DNA from: Lithodes maja
Taxonomy: Eukaryota; Arthropoda; Malacostraca; Decapoda; Lithodidae
Length of the DNA: 64,000 nt
Direction: 5' to 3'
Assembly (NCBI GenBank): GCA_037953745.1
Contig: JBAKBP010012343.1
Location: 1-64,000, forward strand
A program made the translations under genes and the position numbers. Positions 1 through 9,149 of this stretch are shown one piece after another (within the stretch, counting starts at the first letter, position 1; the number at the start of each line of letters is the position of its first letter). The notes beneath the pieces were generated by a model that saw nothing but the letters and a program-made list of their open reading frames with translations, made no database searches and was not told the DNA's origin.

Positions 1-3000
1 CTGACACTCCGCAGCCCAACAGAACTTCACTGACTTCGACAGTAGATCAGTTAACGGTGCTAAGACAGTAGAGTATCCCCGGATGAAGCGCCTATAATAG
101 CCTATCATACCTAGGAACCGCATGACCTGGCGCTTAGTGGTGGGCCTGGGAAACATATTGATAGCCTGTATCTTGCTCAGGGGGGGGCACACCCGGCCTA
201 ACCCGACCACGAAGCCAAGATACTGCACAGTAGCCTTTACAAACTCGCACTTCCTCAGGTTCACCACCAGCCCAGCATCGTGCAACTTCCCAAACAGGGT
301 CTCTAAGTGCCTTAGGTGATTTTCAAAATTGTCATCATACACTATCACGTCATCAAGGTAGACCGTGCAGTTAGGGATTTCGTCACAAATATCGTTCATC
401 AGGTTCTGAAACGTGGCAGGTGCGTTCTTAAGCCCATAAGGCATTACGTTACATTGGTAGGTCTTGCCATCTACCACAAAACCACAAACTTGCTTAGCTC
501 GGTCCGACAGGGGTACTTGCCAGTAGCCTTTTACAAGATCAATTTTAGTAAGGTACTTTGCATTCCCTATCTTGTCCACGCTGTCGTCAACTCGAGGCAA
601 AGGGTAAGGGTTGGTAGTGGTCAAGCCATTTAGCCTACGAAAATCTATGCAGAACCGCACCTTGCCGTCAGGTTTTGGCTGCAACGTGACGGGTGATGTC
701 CACTTCACATAACCTTCAGTGATCATCCCTCTCTCAACCATGTACTTTAACTCCTCCCGTAAAGCTGGCAACTTTACCGGGGGCACACGGTAGGGCACTG
801 ACTTGAAGGGCACATTATCACCGACGTCCACGTCGTGCGTTACCTGAGTAGTGAGACCTGGGTGTTCGGCGAAAACAGAGGGGTATGACCTGAACAGGCC
901 TAGGACAGCAGCACCCTGGTGCTCAGGCAGGTGACTTACAGCTTGCCTAGCCTCTTGTTCAGTATTCCCCGCCCACTGTTCCGCGGAAATGACACAGTCC
1001 CAGCTATCCTCCTCAGCAGCATGACTGTCCCCACCTCCTTCTCCACCCTGGCCGCTGCAGGCCAGCACAGGGACAGTGAGAGGCTCTGAGGGGCGTCTCA
1101 CATACTCTTTCATGAGGTTAACATGACATAACTGATGTTTTTTTCTACGGTCAGGTGTTGCAACGAGATAATCAAGGTCGGACAGTTTCTTAGCCACCAC
1201 ATACGGCCCAATAAACTTGGCAGAAAGGGGGTGTCCAGGCAAAGGTAAAAGCAACATTACCTCCTGACCCACCGAAAACTCCCGAAGCTTCACCTTGGCG
1301 TCATACTGGTGCTTCATGACCGCCTGTGCATTAACCAAGTTATTACCTGCCGCTGCCATGCAACCTATAAGTCTCTCCCGGCTCTCAAGGATATATTTAA
1401 GTACAGACCCCGGCTTCTCTTCGCCCTCCCAGATCTCTTTCACCATACTTAAAGGTCCTCTCACATTATGGCCAAAGACTAGTTGATTTGGACTGAACCC
1501 CAGGCTCTCTCCTGGGACTTCACGTGCAGCGAACAGAACATACGGCAGACCCAAATCCCAATCAGTGTCATGTTCTGCACAGTAACAGCGTAGCATACTC
1601 TTCAGGGTCGAGTGCCACCGCTCCAAGACTCCCTGACTCTCGGGATGGTAGGCTGACGACACTACAGAACATATACCGTGCAACTGAAGGGTTTGCTTGA
1701 ACAACTTGGATGTAAAATTGCTCCCCTGGTCTGACTGCACCTCACGTGGAAATCCATAACGGGAACAGAACAATAATAAGTTTTTAACAACTGCCTTTGC
1801 CGAGCCGTTTCTCATGGGGTATGCGTCCGGGTATCTCGTAGCCACATCCATGATTGTCAACAGGAATTTATTGCCACTACTAGTAGGCGGGAAAGGGCCA
1901 ACCAAATCTACTACAACTTTGCTGAACGGAGGCCCGGTGACAGGTATGGGAAACAAAGGTGCCTTCGGGATTGTCTGGTTAGGCTTCCCCGTTGTCTGGC
2001 AGGTCGCACACCCAGCCACCCATGCACAGACATCAGCCTTGACCCCAGGCCACCAGAAAAACCTGCCCAATGCCGCCAATGTTTTTGTTACCCCCAAATG
2101 ACCCGCCACCGGCACATCATGCGCCAGACACAATAAGGACTCTCTATACTTATTTGGAACAACCACCTGGTCTACTACCCTCGCACCGCCCTCCCACTTC
2201 GATTTGGGGTCTAGAAATCTGCGGTACAATATCCTGTTGAGCCTAAAGAAATCTCCCGGCTTCGCATCCCCATCTTCCTCCAACTCTATGGCACCATTGC
2301 TATAACGAGCTAGGCTAGCGTCTTGCAGCTGCTGCTCACTAATGTCCCTGGGCGTCAATGCATCAAGATGGTTTTGTAATAAGACATTACCCCGGCTAGT
2401 AGGCTCTACTGCCTTAGTGGCTCTCGCTACAGCTCTTGCCTCACGCGAAGTCTTACCCAACTCTGCCTTGTTACACACCATATCTGGGCCAGAGTCAACT
2501 CCCGTGTTTATTATAGGTCCAAGTACCGAATCACCGAGAAGTGCAGCAGAATCAATGTCCCTTTTCCTGCCCTTAGCAACCTTCTCCTGATCCTTCCTCC
2601 ACTGTCCCCGAGGTTGAGTGCTAGGCTGTGCAGGAGCCGCAGAGCGAGATCGGGTTACCACACAGGCCATCTCATCCTGTTGGCACCTCCCAACCCATTC
2701 CCGATTCTCACCATCCACGTCGGCCGCCCTCTCGGCAACGACTAAGGGTGGAGTCCCGGAAGTGGGCACCGCAAAGTCGTTGCCGAGAAGAAGGTCGACG
2801 CCCTCAACTGGCAAACACTCAACGATCCCTACATCCAGCTCCCTGCACACCTCTCCCACTCTCAACTCCAACCTCACAAGTGGGTATGACCTCGTAGCAT
2901 TTATACCCTGCACCACAACAACTCTGGCCGCATTTATCGGTTTCCCTGTGAAGTTCCTCAACAAAGTTTGCGAAGCCCCCGTATCCCTCAGCAAGTCAAC

Positions 3001-4617
3001 CCTCCGTAGTTCACTCCCCCAGCTCACAAACCCGTGTCCCCGATGGCTACAGAAAGTGTCCCGGACAGGTGTCGAGCCTTCCGTACGCTTCTTTACCGCG
3101 TGTGCCTCAGCTGCTGACAACCTACCCCGGGCAGTTGCTGCAGCCTTCAGAGACACACCGATACTGTGAACCAATGACACCGGCTTAGCGGGAGTGTTAC
3201 TAGGGCACTCACGTGAATAATGGCCTAGCTTCTGACATTTGTAACATTTCACATCCCCAATGGGCTTCTTCCCTTGTGCGGGCGAAGAAGGGGCCTGACC
3301 TTTAGTAAACGGGAGAGGCTTGTGTTTGTAGGTGTTATTAGGTGCAATGCATTTAGTGTGGTTATGTGTGTCATAGGATTTGTTATTATCGAAAACTCTG
3401 GTGGGTGGGGTATAGCGCCCCTTCTGCCCTGACTCAGCCCTCTGAGCGGCACCGCAACCACGAATCAATGATAATCTGAGGTCTGCCATCTTGGCAGCCT
3501 CCTCTACTGTCTTGGGACATTTTTCCTTAATGTTCAGCGTTAGATCGGTTCCAGTACATTGGTAAAACTGTTCCAGATAGAAAAGTTGCTTAATTTCCTC
3601 AGCCGACTCTGCGTGCTCGGACCGAAACCAGTTATTACATGCATCTGTTAAGTCCCGTGCGTGCTCCATAAAACTGACATCGCTCTTCTTATTCACGCCA
3701 CGGAACTTCAATCTATAAGTTTCGGGTTGCAGTTCGTAGGCCCGGAGCACAGCCTCCTTCACCAGTCCATACACTACACTCTCGTCCAGTGACAGTGCAT
3801 CGTAGGCTTTCAACCCCTTACCCACTAGACGTGATGAAACTAATGCTGCCCATTTAACCTCCGGCCAGTCATACTCACGACACTTCTTTTCGAAACGAGC
3901 AAAAAACTCAGTCACTGCTGTCTCATCAAATGCGGGTACTAACTTAATTAAATGCGAAAGTGAGTCTGTAACCCAGTGCCCACCACCGAGATGACGCCCC
4001 GTGGTCTCTACTCTAGACTTCTCGACATCCATTTCAGCCTGGTACCTGGTTGCATCCTGATTGGCTTGGATTCTAGCAACCTCTATGCGTTCTATACTAG
4101 CCTGTTGTATCTGAGTCTCCTGCAGCTTAAACTTAGCTAGTTCTAGCTGAAATAACATCTCAGGAGACAGGCCTGGGGGGGGAGAGCACAAAATGGGGGA
4201 TCCACACCGAGACGTGTTTACGGGTAAGCCAGCTTGCCATTGAGAACCCTCCTGCTGCATCGTGCTAAGCCTCGCTGGCTGAGGGCCCAGCTCAGGGGTA
4301 GAGTGGAATGGAGGCTTGGAGGGAACCCCCCAAGACCCCACTCCACCCACCGCCCCATCGCCATCACCCAACAAACATGCCACCAAATTCTTCTTGGGCC
4401 AACTGTCAGGACAGTCCCGCCCCAAAACCGTGGCTAAACAGCGAAGACCGTAACAATCAATAGCCTGCAGGCGCTGTTCGGTCAAAGGTGTCTGCAAAAA
4501 TGCCCGGGCATCCCTCTCTCCACTTATAACACTCCCCTTCCTAAACATCTGTTGTACTTGCTGGTTACTAGGCTGTACCGTGTTATCCTCCCCCGTAAAT
4601 GATGAGTCATTAGACAT
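1..4617 (-). CDS. gag-pol polyprotein (gag, PR, IN, RT), open at left edge
   Basis: One frame of 1539 codons without a stop reaches base 1. An in-frame ATG at 4644 could add nine residues; I chose 4617, but either is possible. Gag occupies roughly residues 1-500 and ends with a CCHC knuckle (CYKCQKLGHYSREC, 3246-3205). The protease motif RDTGAS is near residue 544 (about 2985-2970). The integrase HHCC zinc module is at 2121-1999. Its catalytic triad is Asp (1908-1906), Asp (1731-1729) and Glu (1623-1621), with 35 residues between the last two, followed by GPY at 1209-1201. Reverse transcriptase starts after about residue 1250 and has YLDDV at 360-346. Gag and pol share one frame, so no frameshift is needed. 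It would copy the element's RNA and integrate the DNA. The intact frame suggests a young copy. Confidence 0.9.
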   Translation of the reverse strand, partial: MSNDSSFTGEDNTVQPSNQQVQQMFRKGSVISGERDARAFLQTPLTEQRLQAIDCYGLRCLATVLGRDCPDSWPKKNLVACLLGDGDGAVGGVGSWGVPSKPPFHSTPELGPQPARLSTMQQEGSQWQAGLPVNTSRCGSPILCSPPPGLSPEMLFQLELAKFKLQETQIQQASIERIEVARIQANQDATRYQAEMDVEKSRVETTGRHLGGGHWVTDSLSHLIKLVPAFDETAVTEFFARFEKKCREYDWPEVKWAALVSSRLVGKGLKAYDALSLDESVVYGLVKEAVLRAYELQPETYRLKFRGVNKKSDVSFMEHARDLTDACNNWFRSEHAESAEEIKQLFYLEQFYQCTGTDLTLNIKEKCPKTVEEAAKMADLRLSLIRGCGAAQRAESGQKGRYTPPTRVFDNNKSYDTHNHTKCIAPNNTYKHKPLPFTKGQAPSSPAQGKKPIGDVKCYKCQKLGHYSRECPSNTPAKPVSLVHSIGVSLKAAATARGRLSAAEAHAVKKRTEGSTPVRDTFCSHRGHGFVSWGSELRRVDLLRDTGASQTLLRNFTGKPINAARVVVVQGINATRSYPLVRLELRVGEVCRELDVGIVECLPVEGVDLLLGNDFAVPTSGTPPLVVAERAADVDGENREWVGRCQQDEMACVVTRSRSAAPAQPSTQPRGQWRKDQEKVAKGRKRDIDSAALLGDSVLGPIINTGVDSGPDMVCNKAELGKTSREARAVARATKAVEPTSRGNVLLQNHLDALTPRDISEQQLQDASLARYSNGAIELEEDGDAKPGDFFRLNRILYRRFLDPKSKWEGGARVVDQVVVPNKYRESLLCLAHDVPVAGHLGVTKTLAALGRFFWWPGVKADVCAWVAGCATCQTTGKPNQTIPKAPLFPIPVTGPPFSKVVVDLVGPFPPTSSGNKFLLTIMDVATRYPDAYPMRNGSAKAVVKNLLLFCSRYGFPREVQSDQGSNFTSKLFKQTLQLHGICSVVSSAYHPESQGVLERWHSTLKSMLRCYCAEHDTDWDLGLPYVLFAAREVPGESLGFSPNQLVFGHNVRGPLSMVKEIWEGEEKPGSVLKYILESRERLIGCMAAAGNNLVNAQAVMKHQYDAKVKLREFSVGQEVMLLLPLPGHPLSAKFIGPYVVAKKLSDLDYLVATPDRRKKHQLCHVNLMKEYVRRPSEPLTVPVLACSGQGGEGGGDSHAAEEDSWDCVISAEQWAGNTEQEARQAVSHLPEHQGAAVLGLFRSYPSVFAEHPGLTTQVTHDVDVGDNVPFKSVPYRVPPVKLPALREELKYMVERGMITEGYVKWTSPVTLQPKPDGKVRFCIDFRRLNGLTTTNPYPLPRVDDSVDKIGNAKYLTKIDLVKGYWQVPLSDRAKQVCGFVVDGKTYQCNVMPYGLKNAPATFQNLMNDICDEIPNCTVYLDDVIVYDDNFENHLRHLETLFGKLHDAGLVVNLRKCEFVKATVQYLGFVVGLGRVCPPLSKIQAINMFPRPTTKRQVMRFLGMIGYYRRFIRGYSTVLAPLTDLLSKSVKFCWAAECQ

Positions 4618-4644
4618 AGTGCTGGTTATACAATTGCTGTTCAT

Positions 4645-4870
4645 AAAAAAAAAAAAGTGCTTATTACTAATTGCAGTCTCGACTCACAAAATGTTAAAGA
4701 TGCTTGAATGACTCTACTCTAGACACCCCAACGAAACAATCTGCAAGTCCACCAATACAATAATGACACAATAAAAATTCCTCCAATATGCAAGAAAATT
4801 CTAGCCAGCTCTACTAGGTAGCATAGAATAGTTCTCCAAAAACATGTGATAGGATACTACTGAATCTTGT
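4645..4870 (-). other. Untranslated leader between primer-binding site and gag
   Basis: About 225 bases with no reading frame of note. It has an A-run on the plus strand just before the gag start (about 4645-4656). Confidence 0.5.
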
Positions 4871-4882
4871 GCAAGGTCGCCA
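4871..4882 (-). other. Primer-binding site, Gmr1-like element
   Basis: On the minus strand TGGCGACCTTGC lies three bases after the LTR end. The leading TGG pairs with a tRNA CCA tail. The same 12 bases follow the LTR of the other gypsy-type element (38613-38602), so both probably use the same primer tRNA; I cannot say which one. Confidence 0.7.
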
Positions 4883-4885
4883 TTT

Positions 4886-6591
4886 TGTTACGGCTGGATC
4901 GGCAATACATATTCGGGATTCTTGATCGTAGGACAGAAATGGCTTATGTGACAACGACACGCTCGATTCCAGTCCCAAATACTATATGCTCCAGACAACA
5001 AAAGCACCAACGCCCTACAGAGTTATCGTCTATGGTAACGAGGTACCTTAACTCGGCGAAAGTGTACAACAGGGGTAGGCTATGAGGCTAAACTCCCTCA
5101 GACATTTATAGGTTACGTTATTACTAAAGAAATGCAATACTCAAGAAACTACGTTAATATTAAGCCTCTAATAATGTAGAATAGAAGCAGGCTAAAGGTA
5201 TGACAGTGAAATGCTAAATGACAAATGTACACGCCTATTTGAAAGCGCGTGCACTAGAATAACTGTCCCCTACTAACATGCACTAGCATGTAGCATACAA
5301 GATGTTCATGATCCAGTAGATACCTAATAATACACATGGAAGGAACATAAATAGTAGTCACTTATTGTAATAATGAATCTATACTTGGAATAACTAAAAG
5401 GTTGCAGGCAACAGTACTGCGCCGGTAGCCTACTACCGCATAGGCTACTTCGCTTCTCTCACTCTGTCTCCCCTCTGAGTCCGTATGCGCCCTACGCAAC
5501 AGAACTCCGGACACAGCAACAAAACGACAGTGCAGTTAATTGATACATGAAAGTATTAATAGTGTTGTCTTGTGTGTGAGTAATGTGTACTGTAAAGTGT
5601 TACATACATAAACTTAAAGAGAGCTGCAATGCATAGTAAAATAAAGATATCACCCACTCATCATCCCCATGTGTTCTAGCTAGCAGGCCAAGTCACAGGA
5701 ACAACGAGTCCCAGCACCGAAAGCGAGAACCCAGGAAAAGACTGCAGAGAACACAAGGACAGATAAATTACGTTACTCTACTATACCGGCACTACGAGCG
5801 AGCTGTAGTCTCTGGTACTACACTCGCTCCTGGCTCGGTAGGCAAATCAAGGCTAAGTCCTCGCCCCTCTACAGACAACTCCTGGGCATGGTCGGGCTCT
5901 TACACATGGCACTAGTCTAGTCACAAATTGGATGATGAGCTGGGCATATAACTCGTGAACATGTAGAACGTTCACCAACTATCCTCATCAAGAAGATCGC
6001 TGTTCACATTAACCCCTTAAATCTAATACATGTAAATATATGCTTGTCCTAAGAGTAATACGAGAGGTGAGTGCTGAAACTCCTTTAGGACCTCAAGGGA
6101 AGGGTATGCATTTAAATAGAGAGAAGAATGAAATGAGAGTAATGTCGTCAGAGAGAAAGAGTGCAACCGTGAGAAATTGGGAGAGAGGGCAAGGGATGTT
6201 AGAATCTCAAAGGTTCTAGGCAACCTGGTCATAGAGCACACAGCGAGCCTCCAGGCAATGTGCTGTACGACAACATGGGCAGCCCAGACAGCATAGGCAG
6301 GCGGCAATGTACTACCAACCCTGTCGCACCTAGCTATAAGCGCAGGGCTGCCAACCGGTCCATACGTCTGGCAACCACCCCCCCCGGCAGCGTGGCGCAC
6401 CGCTACCCTCTCGCTCTGAAGTCTAACTCACTCTCTCTCTCTGAATTCCTATCATCTCATCTATCAACTTCTCTATTGATACTACATATTAAATGGAAGG
6501 TCTCGACATGGCTTAAAACAAAACCCACCACTGGTTAGCAAATGACGAGACCTTTGCAGAGATACAAAGAACATAGTTATACGTTGTCACA
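4886..6591 (-). repeat. 5' LTR of the Gmr1-like element (outer end approximate)
   Basis: The inner end is defined by TGTTACGGCTGG (plus strand, 4886), three bases from the primer-binding site. The outer end near 6591 (GTTGTCACA) is inferred by alignment with the diverged solo LTR at 52392-54179, which begins TGTTACGACTGG and shares several stretches in the same order, including a CT-rich tract and an ATTAAAT...GACATGG block near the far end. The window has no second LTR of this element, so length and duplication cannot be confirmed. No ORF here looks real. Confidence 0.55.
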
Positions 6592-6730
6592 CTCAATATA
6601 AGCAGCCAGCATGGTACACGGTCCGTGACGGTACAGTGGAGTACCAAGGAGTACAATCAGGTTACGTTGCTACGCACTGGGTGCGTCACATACTGCACTA
6701 CCAAGAAGGTTACTGTACTTCAGGGGAGGT

Positions 6731-6805
6731 GTGGTGGAGTGGTCTTGCCACTTGCCTGGTAATCCAAAGGTCCCGGGTTCAAATCCCGATGTATCAATGG
6801 GAAGA
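6731..6805 (+). repeat. tRNA-like SINE head
   Basis: Contains an A-box-like TGGTGGAGTGG and a B-box GGGTTCAAATCCC at tRNA-like spacing, but the acceptor stem does not close. This is the pattern of a tRNA-derived SINE promoter rather than a functional tRNA. The 3' limit of the SINE body is not clear. Confidence 0.5.
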
Positions 6806-8837
6806 TATTATTGGGATGGAATTTGTGCTGTACCTAGTACCAGTGCATTACCACAAGCCCACCGAAACGTCAATAAAATACCCTCATTGTTCCCTGATTA
6901 AATAGGAGTGTATGAATATTCCCATATTCAAAATATGCTATAGGGGTGCAATGCCTGGTGAGTTATCTGCTCAACAGGTGGCGTTGTGTGTGTGTAAGTG
7001 TGAGAGTCCGAGTGTAGGGGGTGAAACAGTGAAACACGGGAATGAGATGGCTTCAGAGATGGGGTCGTTTCGGGCCATGAGTGAGCACCGTGCCTCATGT
7101 GAAGGCAAGATGGCAGGTGCTCGTTGTACTCTACGTGCTTCACATGTCTCACTCCCAAGACTGGAACAAGACCTCACGGGCTTCACTGTTCATTGTAAAG
7201 CGGTGAATGTTAAGGCTCTCAGCCTATGCCCGAGAGGAAGTAAGTTGGAAAAAAAAAAAAAAGGCTTAGCACACACCTCGGCAGTTGCAATCATTCATCA
7301 TTTATTGACCCTACACTGTATTTTGTGTAAATGGTTTGATGTTAAGGACGTTTGTAGAATATAGTTGAAATAATGGCCTCAAACAATACCAACACATCTT
7401 TACACCAGTTAACCCCACCAGTAAGAAGTCTTCTGTCACCCACCTCCTTCAAAGAAAACGGAAGACCCTCCCCCTGGTCATTAAGGACCCTTCCACTAAT
7501 CCTTCAGGACCCTCCCCCTGGACCCTCAGGGCCTCCCCCTGGTCCTCACTATCAAAAAGGACATTTCTCCATCACCTCCACCAAGATTTAGATTACTCAG
7601 AGAATATGTTTATGTAAGTAAGCCATCAGCAGCCAGAATATTGTAGACATAAATGGAATTGAACGATACCCTGTAAACCCCTTCTGCAGAATATACAAGG
7701 GTCAATCCAAATATGTACATCACTATGTAAATATAAATCATGTAATCAAATATTCACAGTATAGGCTTTAAGTTAATTACGGGAATAGTATTAGCCTACA
7801 GCCTGTACTGTGATACCTTTTCATTATAAGCCTTGGACATCAGCCTATTTTATTATAACTTATTTCCAAGGCTAATATTATTATGTACATTGTAACAGCC
7901 AAATTACCTTTTTCACAATGACCCTTTAACCTCGAAACACTAGCCCCATGAGTCACAAATAATTATGCATAGGACCTCAGAAAATCCTGAGAATTTTATG
8001 CAAACCACACCTCCCTAAAGTCTAACACCCTCGGGCCCGGATTTCCATGCCAAAGTGTTTAGGTCTGCCCCAGCCTCCCCTCCTGCCCCTCGAGAGTATC
8101 TCCTGAAGTACCACCTGCTGTGTTACTGAGGTGCTACCCGTCTGTTGCCTGACGCCCTGGACCTAGGACCCCTGCTCGAGTGACGTGAACAGCCCTGAAG
8201 AGCTGTCCTCTACCCTCACTCCCGGCCGGCCAGACCTGTACTCTCGACTCCCTGCCCTCCAACTACATAAGTGTTTCTATGTTTCTTTTGTTGGCTATTG
8301 TTATTGAGGTATTGATTACGTAAATATGTGAACGGTGCTGTGTACTTATGCAATTGTGATCTGTGCCCAAAATCCCGTATGTCCTTGATAAAGTCATCCT
8401 TCTGAACTTGTATTACCCAGTGTTAATTTGGCCATTCAGTCTTGATCTATGTTAAAACCTGTTTGCCTTTTATATAATCACGCATACGTTATATACATCG
8501 TGTTTAATTCTTTTTGTACCGACCACACGCTCACAGATTTACTAACTATAATATTATGTGTTGTGATTTATTATTCGTGAGTTGAAGTCGCAGTGTATTC
8601 CGTAATTGATTCATTCTCTTATCACTCTTTTACCTAAGACCAACGCCCGATTTGCCAATGAGTTCATAGAGTAATTCCTTTATCAATTCTCAGACATTAT
8701 CTTACTCATCATTTGTGAAGTTATTTTATGAACGTTAATTTATGTTTTGATGATTATTGATGTAGTGATATTCGAGTTTAATGTTTAGGAAGTCTTCCGC
8801 ATAAAATTCATATTGCAATTATATACATCCACTCAAC
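6806..8837. other. No recognisable gene
   Basis: About 2 kb with only short open frames of no recognisable composition. It holds an A-run near 7249-7262 and a short imperfect repeat of GGACCCTCCCCCTGG around 7465-7545. The GC-rich part at 8030-8270 followed by AT-rich sequence could be an old LTR, but I found no matching partner. Confidence 0.5.
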
Positions 8838-8925
8838 ATACACTAATTGTGCCTGTGTATTTCTATTCCCGTCGTTCTGCTAACTCGTTCAGACACGATC
8901 ACTGATACTGATTTATAAGTATTAT
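8838..8925 (+). repeat. Dispersed repeat R1, copy 1 (cut by CR1)
   Basis: Roughly 90 bases, from about CATACACTAA to GATTTATAAGTATTA, closely match 15413-15515. The match stops exactly where the CR1 3' tail begins at 8926, so CR1 probably inserted into this repeat. Confidence 0.6.
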
Positions 8926-9149
8926 GGAGTACAAAGGAGTACACAGGAAATCAAGCAACAACAGCTCTAGTGACCCTTCTAGGTTGCTTGTCCTCCAAAA
9001 CACTGAGGATCAAGTGTCCAAACAGTGGTTTAGAGTGGGTAAGGGAACATTGGAAAGGGAATTACTGCCCTGGAACTAATGTCCGTGGCAGGACTAGGAA
9101 GTTAGTAGAGGACAGATGGGTTAGTAACTGAGGGGGGGATAAAATAAAG

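Larger units (their letters stand above)
1..6591 (-). mobile_element. LTR retrotransposon, Gmr1-like domain order, cut by window edge
   Basis: Read on the minus strand, the element runs LTR (about 6591 to 4886), primer-binding site (4882-4871), a short leader, then a single gag-pol frame from 4617 to the left edge. RNase H and the 3' LTR lie outside the window. The pol order is protease, integrase, reverse transcriptase, seen directly from the motif positions. Ordinary Ty3/gypsy elements have integrase last; the integrase-first order is known from Ty1/copia and from the Gmr1-like branch of Ty3/gypsy. A GPY/F motif after the catalytic triad argues for the gypsy side. No stop or frameshift was found in the 1539 codons visible. 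Confidence 0.85.

Noticed and set aside
2618..3169. 183-codon plus-strand open frame
   Set aside because: It lies antisense to the protease region of the gag-pol frame, which has clear motifs; the plus-strand reading has none.
6912..7364. 150-codon plus-strand frame
   Set aside because: No recognisable motif, contains an A-run encoding lysines and overlaps other chance frames; not supported as a gene.
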